Below are positions 1 through 10,254 of a stretch of 55,156 nucleotides of DNA, piece by piece; position 1 is the stretch's first letter; each line of letters starts with the position of its first letter. The stretch spans positions 1-55,156 of the forward strand of contig CALJVJ010000002.1 in the NCBI GenBank assembly GCA_937974625.1, given 5' to 3'. The DNA is from an uncultured Saprospiraceae bacterium. Lineage in GTDB: Bacteria > Bacteroidota > Bacteroidia > Chitinophagales > Saprospiraceae. The notes under the pieces were generated by a model. It ran no database searches. It saw only the letters and a program-made list of their open reading frames with translations, and was not told the DNA's origin. The position numbers and the translations under genes are program-made.

Positions 1-52
1 TAAAATAAAGGTAATTACGATTATTTTCTAGTAAAAATAGTAATATTGTTGG

Positions 53-742
53 ATGAAATACGAATGGTTACTCTTTGATTTGGACAACACAATATTAGAT
101 TTTGATGTTTCGGAACATTACGCACTAGAGCAAACCCTAGAACAAGTAGGGGTTTCTTTTCAGCCAAAACATTTATCTATTTACGAAAAAATTAATCGTA
201 AGTGTTGGGATGCGTTTGAGGCGGGTACTTTGCCACAGGCAGCTATAAATGAAACAAGATTTAAGGAATTTTTAGTAGCCTTAAATTTTCCAACAACAAA
301 TGCTATTGAAGTTGGGAATTATTATCTAGAGCAATTATCTGAAAAAGCGGCTTTTATGGAAGGTGCGGAAGCATTATTAGATATGTATTATCAGAAATAC
401 CAATTAGGTATTGTAACCAATGGTTTAAAGGAGGTGCAAAGGCCCAAGTTAGAAAAGAATAATTTAATGCATTACTTTAAAATTATTATAGTGTCAGATG
501 AGATTGGCGTTTCCAAACCAAATGTAGATTTTTTTGATACTGCTTTTACTGAAATGAAATTCCCACCAAAAGAAAAAGTCTTAATAATAGGAGATAGCCT
601 TAGTTCAGATATTAAAGGAGGTCATAATTATGGTATTGATACATGTTGGTACAATCCAAATAAAAAAGAAAATAAGACGATTATAAAACCTACCTATGAA
701 ATAAATAACCTAAATGAGTTAAATCGATTTAAAATAATATAA
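53..742 (+). CDS. HAD-family hydrolase, YjjG-like (noncanonical nucleotide 5'-phosphatase)
   Basis: This is a cytoplasmic haloacid-dehalogenase phosphatase of 229 aa. Motif I is DLDNT at residues 9-13, where Asp9 is the expected nucleophile and Asp11 the acid/base. Motif II is TNG at 122-124, motif III is Lys155 in GVSKPN, and motif IV is GDSLSSD at 180-186. The helical cap lies between motifs I and II. The N-terminus and overall length match the YjjG group, which dephosphorylates noncanonical pyrimidine nucleotides. The family is clear from the motifs, but the exact substrate is inferred. It precedes lpxK by 81 bp in the same direction, and no promoter box was recognised upstream. Confidence 0.85.
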   Translation: MKYEWLLFDLDNTILDFDVSEHYALEQTLEQVGVSFQPKHLSIYEKINRKCWDAFEAGTLPQAAINETRFKEFLVALNFPTTNAIEVGNYYLEQLSEKAAFMEGAEALLDMYYQKYQLGIVTNGLKEVQRPKLEKNNLMHYFKIIIVSDEIGVSKPNVDFFDTAFTEMKFPPKEKVLIIGDSLSSDIKGGHNYGIDTCWYNPNKKENKTIIKPTYEINNLNELNRFKII

Positions 743-823
743 CTTGAAGGTAAACTATCTAGGATGATAGTGGGTTTGTAGAAAATATATAATGTTCCTT
801 CAAAACTATTCTATTTTTAAAAT

Positions 824-1891
824 ATGATACAACATAGGCTCATCCAAATATTATTAATTCCTTTTTCTTTGCTATACGGGTTAGGAATTAGTCTGCGTAA
901 TATTGCCTATAAATATGGTCTTTTAAAAGGAGTAGGATTTAATGTACCGCTTATTTCCGTTGGAAATTTAACTATTGGAGGTGCCGGAAAAACTCCTCAT
1001 ATCGAATACTTGATTCGATTACTAAAAGACTATATTAATATAGCTACTTTAAGTAGAGGTTATGGAAGAAAGACTAAAGGATTTTTATTAGTCAATCCAA
1101 ATAATTCATCAGAAGAAGTTGGAGATGAACCACTTCAATTTAAGCGAAAGTTTCCAGGTATATTAGTATCAGTAAGTGAAAACAGGACATTTGCTATTCC
1201 TCAATTATTAATGGAACAGGAGGCACTACAAGCAGTATTATTAGATGATGCTTTTCAACATAGGAGTATAGACCCAGGATTAAATATTTTATTAACGGAG
1301 TATCAATATCCTTATACCAAAGATTTTTTATTGCCATCGGGTCGTTTAAGAGAATGGTCTTCTGCGGCACAGAGAGCTGATATAATAGTTGTTTCGAAAT
1401 GCCCAAGGGTTTTGACAGAAGGAGATAAACAGCAGATGGTTAAGGAATTAGCGCCATTGAGTTATCAAAAAGTATTTTTTTCTTATTATACTTATCAAAA
1501 GCCCTATTATATATTTAATCCAATTTATAGGGCACCACTTAATCCTGATTTAAATATTTTATTAATAAGTGCAATTGCAAGGACAGAGTATTTGGTTGAT
1601 TATTTAGAAGAGGAGGTAGGTTCCGTTCGAGTATTGCAATATGAAGACCATCACTATTTTACAAATTATGATGTTTCTCATTTAAAACGGAATTTTGAGT
1701 TAATAGAAAATCCAAATAAAATCATTTTGACTACTGAAAAAGATGCGATGCGATTAGAATTGCATCGACCGTATTTATTGGAACACAAACTACCTGTTTT
1801 TGTCCTGCCAACGGAAGTGAGTTTTCATGGAGAAGATGGGCCAATATTTAACAAAGCAGTCCAGCAATTTTTGTTAAACTTTAGAGCATAA
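824..1891 (+). CDS. lpxK: Tetraacyldisaccharide 4'-kinase LpxK
   Basis: LpxK phosphorylates the 4' position of the tetraacyl-disaccharide-1-phosphate lipid A precursor at the inner face of the cytoplasmic membrane. The 355-aa protein has an N-terminal hydrophobic helix (about residues 7-27), then a P-loop with GGAGKTP at 52-58 inside the family motif SVGNLTIGGAGKTP. A DDAFQHR segment follows near residue 141, another LpxK signature. Length fits the family. It follows the HAD phosphatase and has a weak AGGCA/TGCCT hairpin just after its stop. Other lipid A genes are not adjacent; an LpxD-type protein lies 8 kb downstream. Confidence 0.95.
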   Translation: MIQHRLIQILLIPFSLLYGLGISLRNIAYKYGLLKGVGFNVPLISVGNLTIGGAGKTPHIEYLIRLLKDYINIATLSRGYGRKTKGFLLVNPNNSSEEVGDEPLQFKRKFPGILVSVSENRTFAIPQLLMEQEALQAVLLDDAFQHRSIDPGLNILLTEYQYPYTKDFLLPSGRLREWSSAAQRADIIVVSKCPRVLTEGDKQQMVKELAPLSYQKVFFSYYTYQKPYYIFNPIYRAPLNPDLNILLISAIARTEYLVDYLEEEVGSVRVLQYEDHHYFTNYDVSHLKRNFELIENPNKIILTTEKDAMRLELHRPYLLEHKLPVFVLPTEVSFHGEDGPIFNKAVQQFLLNFRA

Positions 1892-2636
1892 GTTTATTAA
1901 AGTGAAACAAAAAAATAAAAGGCAAAAAAATCAATTTTGGTGCCTAAAAAAAAGTTTCACATATAATCGAAAAATTTAACATATTTTCTTTTTCCGAATT
2001 CTCAATCAAGCATACCTTTTATTAAATATTTTAAACACCTAACCTCTTTTTGGTATTTTTATCTATTTATCAACCTTGTTTATTCTTTCAAAAGGATATA
2101 ACTTTCGGGATTATAAGGGAATAGATAATAGAAAAAAATGAATTGATTAGGAAATTTAAATTTAAGTTGCTTCATCTAATTCATGAAAAATTCCTTAGAC
2201 TTGACAATATTGCAGATTGTTTTTTGAGAAAAAAACTGTCTGGAATGGCATTTTCTTCAAAGATTCAAACGAAATAGGAAAAAGGGTTTCTAATTTTTTT
2301 TCAATTTCAAAACAACTATTGATTGGTGCTACTTTACTCGTCAGCTTTCGTGCGATTAGTTGATAAAGAGTAGTTCAAATAAACATTTAACCATCAATAT
2401 TGGTATGTTCAATATACTAAATTGGACATACAAAGCCACATCAATCTGAGGCTACTAAATATATCGTCTACAATTTATATTGACGAAATAAATTAGCTAG
2501 TCAACACACCGAATCTAAGTGCCTGTATCTGATGCAAAATCAGAACTAACTGAAAATCACACGATTATCAGTAGTAAATGCTAACTTCCGACAGGAAAAA
2601 GTCTCGAAAAAATTCTAAAAATACAATCAGGTCTGT

Positions 2637-2644
2637 TATCTTTG
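2637..2644 (+). promoter_or_regulatory. Candidate Bacteroidota -7 promoter box (TATCTTTG)
   Basis: TATCTTTG matches the Bacteroidota -7 consensus TAnnTTTG. No TTG sits at the usual -33 distance. If used, transcription starts near 2650 and leaves a leader of about 230 nt before the sigma factor start at 2879. That leader holds perfect hairpins at 2686-2701 (TGTGCT/AGCACA, 4-nt loop) and 2723-2742 (GTAATACG/CGTATTAC, 4-nt loop). Confidence 0.45.
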
Positions 2645-2722
2645 TCCTAACTTCTGCACTATGCGACAAAAAAATATAGGACTATTGTGCTTTCTAGCAC
2701 AGAGTTTGTAATAAGTTTAAAT

Positions 2723-2742
2723 GTAATACGAAAGCGTATTAC
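2723..2742 (+). promoter_or_regulatory. Perfect 8-bp inverted repeat in the sigma factor leader
   Basis: GTAATACG and CGTATTAC flank a 4-base loop AAAG. It may be an RNA hairpin in the leader or a DNA operator. It lies 137 bp before the sigma gene and 22 bp after another perfect hairpin (2686-2701). No run of T follows, so it is not a terminator. Confidence 0.4.
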
Positions 2743-2878
2743 AATCTTAGCAAAGAGTATATGCTGTGCAAATTCCAGTATTACTCACTATTCATAATGG
2801 GTCTCAATATTAGATGCTACATACCAAAATTAATTTTTAAATTTTAGTACCCATAATGTTAATAGGTAAAACACAAGT

Positions 2879-3541
2879 ATGGAAGTAACAACAACAAATT
2901 TATCCCCTCAGGCAAAGGCTGATTATGGTCTTGTCCTGCGCGCCATTGATGGCGATCAAAGAGCATACGCAAAATTAATGGATCGCTACCGCAATTCTAT
3001 TTACCATATGATGTATAAGATGGTAAGTAATAGAGAAGACGCGGATGACTTAACATTAGAAGCTTTTGGAAAAGCTTTTAATAAGTTAGCTAGCTATACA
3101 CCCCGGTACGCCTTCAGTACTTGGTTGTTTAAAATTGCCATTAATAACTGTATCGACTACATTCGTAAAAAGAGATTACACTTGCTCTCTATTGATGACC
3201 CCATCGAACCAGGAGGTGATCATGATTATTCTAGTAATTTAAAAGCTAGCTCTTTAGACCCAGAAGAAAAATTTATCCGGGCACAAAGAGTAAAGCTTAT
3301 GAGAGACATCCTTCAAAAGCTCAATTTAAAATATCGATTGATGATTGAATTGCGATTTTTTGAAGAGTTGAGCTACGATGAAATTGCTAAGGAATTAGAT
3401 ATTCCATTAGGAACGGTTAAAGCACAATTATTTAGAGCAAAGGAGATTTTATATAACTATTTGCAACAACCAGGTGCAAGTGCTTACTTAGAATCAACAA
3501 AAAGACGTGTTCGTAGAAAAGCAAAAGCCATGGCTAACTAA
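2879..3541 (+). CDS. ECF-type RNA polymerase sigma factor
   Basis: This is a 220-aa sigma-70 family factor of the extracytoplasmic-function type. Region 2 spans about residues 20-97, with the DAD/DLTLEAF motif, a FSTWLFKIAINNCIDYIRKK helix and the -10-recognition part. Region 4 spans about 140-195, with ELRFFEELSYDEIA and the recognition helix GTVKAQLFRAKE. A basic tail RRVRRKAKAMAN ends the protein. No anti-sigma gene is adjacent. This architecture resembles the ECF factor of Bacteroidota that partners PorX in type IX secretion control (SigP), but that link is only a guess here; porX itself is 37 kb away in this window. A clear terminator follows at 3661. Confidence 0.9.
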   Translation: MEVTTTNLSPQAKADYGLVLRAIDGDQRAYAKLMDRYRNSIYHMMYKMVSNREDADDLTLEAFGKAFNKLASYTPRYAFSTWLFKIAINNCIDYIRKKRLHLLSIDDPIEPGGDHDYSSNLKASSLDPEEKFIRAQRVKLMRDILQKLNLKYRLMIELRFFEELSYDEIAKELDIPLGTVKAQLFRAKEILYNYLQQPGASAYLESTKRRVRRKAKAMAN

Positions 3542-3660
3542 AATGTTTTCTAAGATTATTGCTAAACTTTTCTTTTCTTCAAAGATGAAAAAATAAGAAG
3601 TAGATAATTTTAAAAGCTATAGGTTAACTTTAGAATAAGTGATTTAATTTCACTAATGAG

Positions 3661-3698
3661 CCTCCAAATTCGATAAGAGTTTGGAGGTTTGTTGTTTT
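3661..3698 (+). terminator. Rho-independent terminator after the ECF sigma gene
   Basis: CCTCCAAA and TTTGGAGG form a perfect 8-bp stem around an 11-nt loop and are followed by a T-rich tract (TTTGTTGTTTTT). It separates the sigma gene from the phosphatase gene. Confidence 0.75.
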
Positions 3699-3720
3699 TA
3701 TCAATAATTATCATTCGATT

Positions 3721-4170
3721 ATGAAAATTCTAATGGTTTGTTTAGGGAATATTTGTCGATCTCCATTAGCAGAAGGAATCATGGAACAAAAGATAAAGGA
3801 AAGAAATTTACCATGGGAAGTAGATTCGTCAGGAACTAGTGGTTGGCATGAAGGAGATTTACCAGATAGACGGTCTATCGAAGTAGCAAGAACGAATGGA
3901 ATAGATATAACAAATCAGCGGTCTAGACAAATCAGAGCTAAGGACTTGGAATCTTTTGATTTAATATTAGCGATGGATAGTTCTAATTATAGTAATATTT
4001 TAAGATTAACAACCACTGAAACCCAAAAAAAGAAGGTTAAACTAATCCTTAATTACCTTTATCCGAATGAGAATAGAGGAGTCCCTGATCCGTATTATGA
4101 AGGTGGATTTGAAAAAGTCTATCAAATGCTAGAGAAATCATGCGAAAATATAGTTCAATTACACATTTAA
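3721..4170 (+). CDS. Low-molecular-weight protein-tyrosine phosphatase
   Basis: This 149-aa cytoplasmic phosphatase carries the P-loop CLGNICRS, with the nucleophile Cys7 and Arg13 (C-x5-R-S), right at the N-terminus. The general acid is Asp123 in VPDPYY. Size and motif positions are typical of the LMW-PTP family, whose members dephosphorylate tyrosine kinases or small arginine-phosphate or sugar substrates. No tyrosine kinase or capsule gene is adjacent, so the target is unknown. The gene begins 22 bp after the preceding terminator, so its promoter overlaps or lies within that region. Confidence 0.93.
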   Translation: MKILMVCLGNICRSPLAEGIMEQKIKERNLPWEVDSSGTSGWHEGDLPDRRSIEVARTNGIDITNQRSRQIRAKDLESFDLILAMDSSNYSNILRLTTTETQKKKVKLILNYLYPNENRGVPDPYYEGGFEKVYQMLEKSCENIVQLHI

Positions 4171-4596
4171 AAATAAAAATATTTCATTTTTTTCTACTAA
4201 GCTTTTAGGAAAATGTTAAATTTTAGGAATGAATCATAGTAATCCTTTTTTTTGTAAATTTTTCACTAGAATCGTAGTAAGAATGCTATAGGATACAGCC
4301 TTTATAGATTAACAATAAAAATATAGTTATTTGATAATCAGCACCTTAAGTAGTGTGCTTTTAGCCATTCAAAGAAGTAACTTGTATCCAAAAAAAAATT
4401 AAGATTTAAGAAAAAATTAAGATTTTTCAGGAAAAAGTGTACCCATCTTAGAAAAGTGACCGTCTAAACTATATCTTATAAACGGTAAGATTAACACATC
4501 CAAAAGACGACAAGTCTTCACACCCCTTAGATTAGAGTAAAAAAACTTGTACTTGTTTATTACCTTTGTGAAAAATATAGTACAAACCAAATTCAT
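4171..4596. other. Intergenic region with a short AT-rich direct repeat
   Basis: No gene is visible in these 426 bp. Around 4390-4432 the sequence AAAAAATTAAGATTT occurs twice in tandem with a spacer of a few bases. An ACCGT/ACGGT inverted pair occurs near 4459-4486. The only other recognisable item is the -7 box at 4561. Confidence 0.4.
4561..4568 (+). promoter_or_regulatory. Candidate -7 promoter box (TACCTTTG) of the second ECF sigma gene
   Basis: TACCTTTG fits TAnnTTTG. Upstream TTG trinucleotides exist at 4547 and 4553 but are closer than the usual 17-21 bp spacing. The implied transcription start near 4574 gives a leader of about 45 nt to the ATG at 4618. Confidence 0.45.
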
Positions 4597-4617
4597 TTGG
4601 AGAAGATATTACAAAAA

Positions 4618-5178
4618 ATGAAGCTATCGGATGAAGAGCTCATTCGGCATTACCTAGAAACTCAAAATTCAAGGTATTTCGACCAACTTTATGCAAAATA
4701 TTCAACGAAGGTATTTAGCAAGTGTATTTCTTTATTAAAAGAGGAAGCCGCTGCACAAGATGCCACGCAAGATATTTTCTTAAAGATTTTTCTAAACCTT
4801 TCTAAGTTTGGGGGGAAATCTAAGTTTTCAACTTGGATTTATTCTATTACTTATAACTATTGTATAGACCTCATTAGAAAGAAGAAAAAAGATGGAAGTA
4901 TTTTTTCTGATGAAATAGAGAATGCGCCAGATTTAGCAGAAGAGGTGCCGGATAGTGCCTTGTTAGAGATGGAAGTCAAAAAATTGAAGGTAGTCTTAGA
5001 TACTATTCCAGTAGGAGATAAAGCGGTTCTTTTAATGAAGTATCAGGATGATATGTCTATAAAGGAAATTTCTGACTCTCTTGATAAGTCAGAAAGTGCC
5101 ATAAAAATGAAGTTAAAGCGAGCAAAGCATAAAGCTCAAAAAGTATACGAAGATAAATTTAAGCAGCGTCCAATATAA
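4618..5178 (+). CDS. ECF-type RNA polymerase sigma factor (second)
   Basis: This is a sigma-70 family ECF factor of 186 aa. Region 2 covers about residues 15-85 (AAAQDATQDIFLKIF and the helix STWIYSITYNYCIDLIRKKKK). Region 4 covers about 115-170 (LMKYQDDMSIKEISDSL, then SESAIKMKLKRAKHKA). A TTG seven codons upstream (4597) could also start it, but the ATG gives the typical MKLSDEELI beginning. The linker carries an acidic stretch. The next two genes, an 85-aa orphan and an MscS-like channel, follow at 56 and 59 bp, so the three probably form one transcript. No recognisable anti-sigma factor is present; the orphan sits where one is often found, but it has no membrane segment. Confidence 0.88.
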   Translation: MKLSDEELIRHYLETQNSRYFDQLYAKYSTKVFSKCISLLKEEAAAQDATQDIFLKIFLNLSKFGGKSKFSTWIYSITYNYCIDLIRKKKKDGSIFSDEIENAPDLAEEVPDSALLEMEVKKLKVVLDTIPVGDKAVLLMKYQDDMSIKEISDSLDKSESAIKMKLKRAKHKAQKVYEDKFKQRPI

Positions 5179-5234
5179 TGAGTTGAAAATTCCAATATGA
5201 ACTAAAAACATAGCGTTTTCTAAAATCGATTATT

Positions 5235-5492
5235 ATGAATAATTTTCAAAGACTAGAAGAAGAAGAAATAGATAGATTACCAGATTTGCCAATGGGTATT
5301 GCTCAAAACGTGAACAGTACTTTAGGGGGAATGAGAACTTTTGGGAGTATAATAGAATTATATTTAGCCAAGATTTTTGATGTGGTAACTATGATGGCTG
5401 GAGGAGATAATAATACCTTCTCTGACCCAGGAGGACACGGATCTCCTACAGAACCAGATGGGGGTAGCCCTAGAGGACCAATGAAAAGCTAA
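5235..5492 (+). CDS. Small hypothetical protein between ECF sigma and channel genes
   Basis: I do not recognise this 85-aa protein. The first half is acidic and helical-looking (LEEEEIDRLPDLP), followed by a hydrophobic stretch GSIIELYLAKIFDVVTMMAG that is too interrupted for a confident membrane helix. The last 30 residues are Gly/Pro/Ser/Asp-rich and probably disordered. There is no signal peptide and no cysteine. The gene is supported by its ATG, co-directional spacing between the sigma factor and the channel, and composition like its neighbours. It could regulate either partner, but nothing in the sequence shows this. Confidence 0.65.
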   Translation: MNNFQRLEEEEIDRLPDLPMGIAQNVNSTLGGMRTFGSIIELYLAKIFDVVTMMAGGDNNTFSDPGGHGSPTEPDGGSPRGPMKS

Positions 5493-5551
5493 GATTACAA
5501 GTATTTAACATAAACAAACAAAAAACTCTAAAACCAACATACTATTTTTAA

Positions 5552-6343
5552 ATGGAACTTTTAAAAAATTTATTAGAACAACTAAAGGAGTTTCTTCCGA
5601 ACTTGATTTTTGCTCTAGCTATATTAATAATCGGCTGGATAATTGCAAAAATCGTAGCAAGGATTATCAAGAAGCTACTAAAGTCCATTAAGGTTGATGA
5701 TTTAGCGGATAAGTTAAATGATATTGATATTGTTAGAAAGGCAAACTTGAAGATTCTGCCAAGTAATGCACTGAGTAAAACAGTATATTATGTTTTAATG
5801 CTACTAACCTGTGCAGTAGCCACAGAAAAATTGGGAGTTGATGCGGTTACAAATTTATTAACAGATTTTATAGATTATTTACCTCGACTATTTACTGCTT
5901 TCTTATTTTTCATAATTGGATTATTGATAGCAGATGCAATTAGAGGAATTGTCCTAACAGCTTGTAAATCATTAGGGATTCCTTCAGCTAACATCATAGC
6001 GAGTGTTGTTTTTTATTTTATATTTCTGTCTGTTGCAATGAGTGCCCTAGACCAAGCAGGTGTTAGAACAGATTTTATCAAATCGAATCTAATGATAGTA
6101 ATTGCGGGGGCAGTAGGTGCATTTGCTTATGGCTATGGATTAGCCTCTAAAGGTATGATGGCTAATTTTTTAGCTAGTTTTTATACAAAAGATAAGTTTA
6201 AAATAGGTGATACAGTTACGGTAGCGGGTGTTAAAGGGCAGATAGTAGAAATGGACAATACCGCTTTTACACTAAAAGCAGAGCAGTCGAAAGTTATTTT
6301 TCCTTTAAGTAAACTAGCCGAAAAAGAAGTTGAGATTCATTAA
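5552..6343 (+). CDS. MscS-like small-conductance mechanosensitive channel family protein
   Basis: This 263-aa inner-membrane protein has hydrophobic segments at about residues 15-38, 75-92, 108-130, 143-165 and 176-198, with basic loops after the first (KKLLKSIKVDDL). The C-terminal part GDTVTVAGVKGQIVEMD resembles the beta domain that follows the pore helix in MscS proteins, and the preceding helix is Gly/Ala-rich (AGAVGAFAYGYGLASKG), as pore-lining helices are. It is shorter than classical MscS but matches the conserved-TM-helix MscS relatives common in Bacteroidota. Likely co-transcribed with the sigma gene and the 85-aa orphan. A role in osmotic release is inferred from the family. Confidence 0.8.
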   Translation: MELLKNLLEQLKEFLPNLIFALAILIIGWIIAKIVARIIKKLLKSIKVDDLADKLNDIDIVRKANLKILPSNALSKTVYYVLMLLTCAVATEKLGVDAVTNLLTDFIDYLPRLFTAFLFFIIGLLIADAIRGIVLTACKSLGIPSANIIASVVFYFIFLSVAMSALDQAGVRTDFIKSNLMIVIAGAVGAFAYGYGLASKGMMANFLASFYTKDKFKIGDTVTVAGVKGQIVEMDNTAFTLKAEQSKVIFPLSKLAEKEVEIH

Positions 6344-6522
6344 TTTAAGCCCCACAATAGCTTATTGTCGAAAAAGTTATTAGGCCTAATCTGGCATTAA
6401 GTATTTTTCCAATCATTTTCTTGAACAAATGAAGTTAACATCAGTATTAAGTCAATATATATTTGAATTTTAAATATAATTAAAATAACCAATTTATTAA
6501 CATTTAATTTTTTTAAAAGTAA

Positions 6523-6530
6523 TACATTTG
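6523..6530 (+). promoter_or_regulatory. Candidate -7 promoter box (TACATTTG)
   Basis: TACATTTG matches TAnnTTTG. The upstream 20-25 bp are A/T-only with no TTG. The implied leader for the gene starting at 6610 is about 75 nt and contains an imperfect GTGAAGGA/TCCTCAC hairpin (about 6552-6578). Confidence 0.45.
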
Positions 6531-6609
6531 CTACGAATAGTAAAATGTAGGTGAAGGAAGAAGAAAACTGTCCTCACTATTTTTTAATTAAACGATAATT
6601 TGACACGAC

Positions 6610-7647
6610 ATGAAAAAGTTTTTATCATTTATTTTATGTGCCTTGTTTGCCACTGTGGGATTACAAGCGCAATCATTAGACGAGTTAAAAGCAAAGAAAG
6701 CAGACTTAGAAGCTCAACAAAAAGCTAAGCAAGGCGAGGCAGATGCATTCAATGGAGAACTTGGTGATTTAGCTAAGCAAATCGAAGTTTTATCAGGCTG
6801 GCAGACTGGATTAGATGGATTAGTAGGTTTTAATCTTGGAAGTTCTAATAACTGGGCGGCAAACGCTAATCGTAACAGTTCTTCGACTGTATTGAACTTA
6901 GGTATTAATGCTTATGCTAATAATATTAAAGAAAAGAGTTTTTGGAGAAATACACTTACTTCAAATCTTAGTTGGCAAGGGTTAGATAATAATACTAACG
7001 ATCAAGAATTAACACTTACACAAGATATAATTGATCAATTAAGTCTTACTGGTGTTAGAGTTGGTGATAAATATGATCCTACAGGTACTTCTTTTGATAG
7101 AAACGCAGATGTTTTGATTGGTTCTTCTTTGTACGGTTATAGATTAAATCCTGATATTGCTATTTCTGCTTTGGGAGATTTAAACACTTCTGTTTTTGGT
7201 TTCTTAGCACCTGGGTCATTTGATATTGGCGCAGGTATCACCTGGACTCCACAAAAGATTTCTGATTTAGTAGTAGTAATACACCCATTAACTTACCACT
7301 TTGCTTTTTCTGCTTTTGATAATATCGAGAGTCAATCTGCACTTGGAGCAAAAGTTAAAGCGACATATTCTCACAAATTTCCTGGTGGTATAGTATGGTC
7401 TTCTAACCTAGGTGCATTTTTACCTTATGGAGATGAAAAATACCCAATCATGTATACAGATGATGCTGGTGCAGTCGTAAGTGGTGAGGAGGGGTTATTT
7501 GAGTATACTTGGATTAACTCTATTAACATTGCTGATGTTTGGAAAGGAGTTGGTGTAGGTATTACTTTTGGCTTAAGAGGTGCTAAATTTGAATTCCCAC
7601 CAAGCACACAAACTTATAGTGCAGTTGGTTTAACATATGGATTCTAA
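6610..7647 (+). CDS. DUF3078-type outer-membrane protein
   Basis: This 345-aa exported protein has a signal peptide ending in LQAQ (cleavage near residue 20). A coiled-coil/alpha segment rich in Ala, Lys and Glu follows (about 22-60). The rest, residues 65-345, is rich in Asn, Gly and aromatic residues in alternating strands (WRNTLTSNLSWQG, FWRNTL) and ends in a strand finishing with Phe, as in outer-membrane beta-barrels. The pattern corresponds to the Bacteroidota DUF3078 family, whose function is unknown. It has its own promoter box and a strong terminator, so it appears monocistronic. Confidence 0.8.
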   Translation: MKKFLSFILCALFATVGLQAQSLDELKAKKADLEAQQKAKQGEADAFNGELGDLAKQIEVLSGWQTGLDGLVGFNLGSSNNWAANANRNSSSTVLNLGINAYANNIKEKSFWRNTLTSNLSWQGLDNNTNDQELTLTQDIIDQLSLTGVRVGDKYDPTGTSFDRNADVLIGSSLYGYRLNPDIAISALGDLNTSVFGFLAPGSFDIGAGITWTPQKISDLVVVIHPLTYHFAFSAFDNIESQSALGAKVKATYSHKFPGGIVWSSNLGAFLPYGDEKYPIMYTDDAGAVVSGEEGLFEYTWINSINIADVWKGVGVGITFGLRGAKFEFPPSTQTYSAVGLTYGF

Positions 7648-7670
7648 GATATAGAATATATCGATTAATG

Positions 7671-7706
7671 AAAAGCCTACGTTTCAAATGAAACGTAGGC
7701 TTTTTT
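7671..7706 (+). terminator. Strong terminator after the DUF3078 gene
   Basis: AAAAGCCTACGTTTCA pairs perfectly with its complement around a 2-base centre, and a run of T follows. The stem is 16 bp and A/T-flanked on both sides, so it can act in both directions. Confidence 0.9.
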
Positions 7707-7886
7707 ATTTTAATGTAACTCGTTTTAGAATAAGAAGAATGGATACCTATATTTAAAGATATACTTCAAAATTTTCACAACTAAAATGCTTTTTCGTCTA
7801 CCTGTTACGAATCAGAAGTGGTATTTATCTTGCCTTGTTTAAAATCCTAAACTAGAGCTACCTTATTATTTTTCGATGTCACAAAG

Positions 7887-7922
7887 AAAAAAGGCAAGCA
7901 TCTTCAAAATGCTTGCCTTTTT
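7887..7922 (-). terminator. Terminator of gyrB
   Basis: AAAAAAGGCAAGCAT and its complement form a long stem around a 7-base loop, with A and T runs on either side. It lies 40 bp after the gyrB stop codon on the minus strand and could also work bidirectionally. Confidence 0.85.
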
Positions 7923-7961
7923 AAGTGACAATATCTATGTCTAATATAATACTTTTACTTT

Positions 7962-10242
<2,281 letters not shown>

Positions 10243-10254
10243 TTGAAGCAAAAA

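Larger units (their letters stand above)
1892..2878. other. Long intergenic region upstream of an ECF sigma gene
   Basis: This 987-bp stretch has no convincing open reading frame on either strand. Its first 100 bases hold a weak hairpin after lpxK. From about 2000 to 2600 it is AT-rich with only short inverted repeats and nothing I can name. From 2637 on it holds a -7 box and two clear hairpins, listed separately, that form the apparent leader of the sigma factor gene. Confidence 0.6.
7648..7961. other. Convergent intergenic region between the DUF3078 gene and gyrB
   Basis: The 314 bp hold two strong terminators, at 7671-7706 and 7887-7922. The 180 bp between them show no gene, repeat or motif that I can recognise. 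Confidence 0.6.

Noticed and set aside
7425..7607. 60-codon minus-strand frame inside the DUF3078 gene
   Set aside because: Antisense shadow of the beta-barrel coding sequence.
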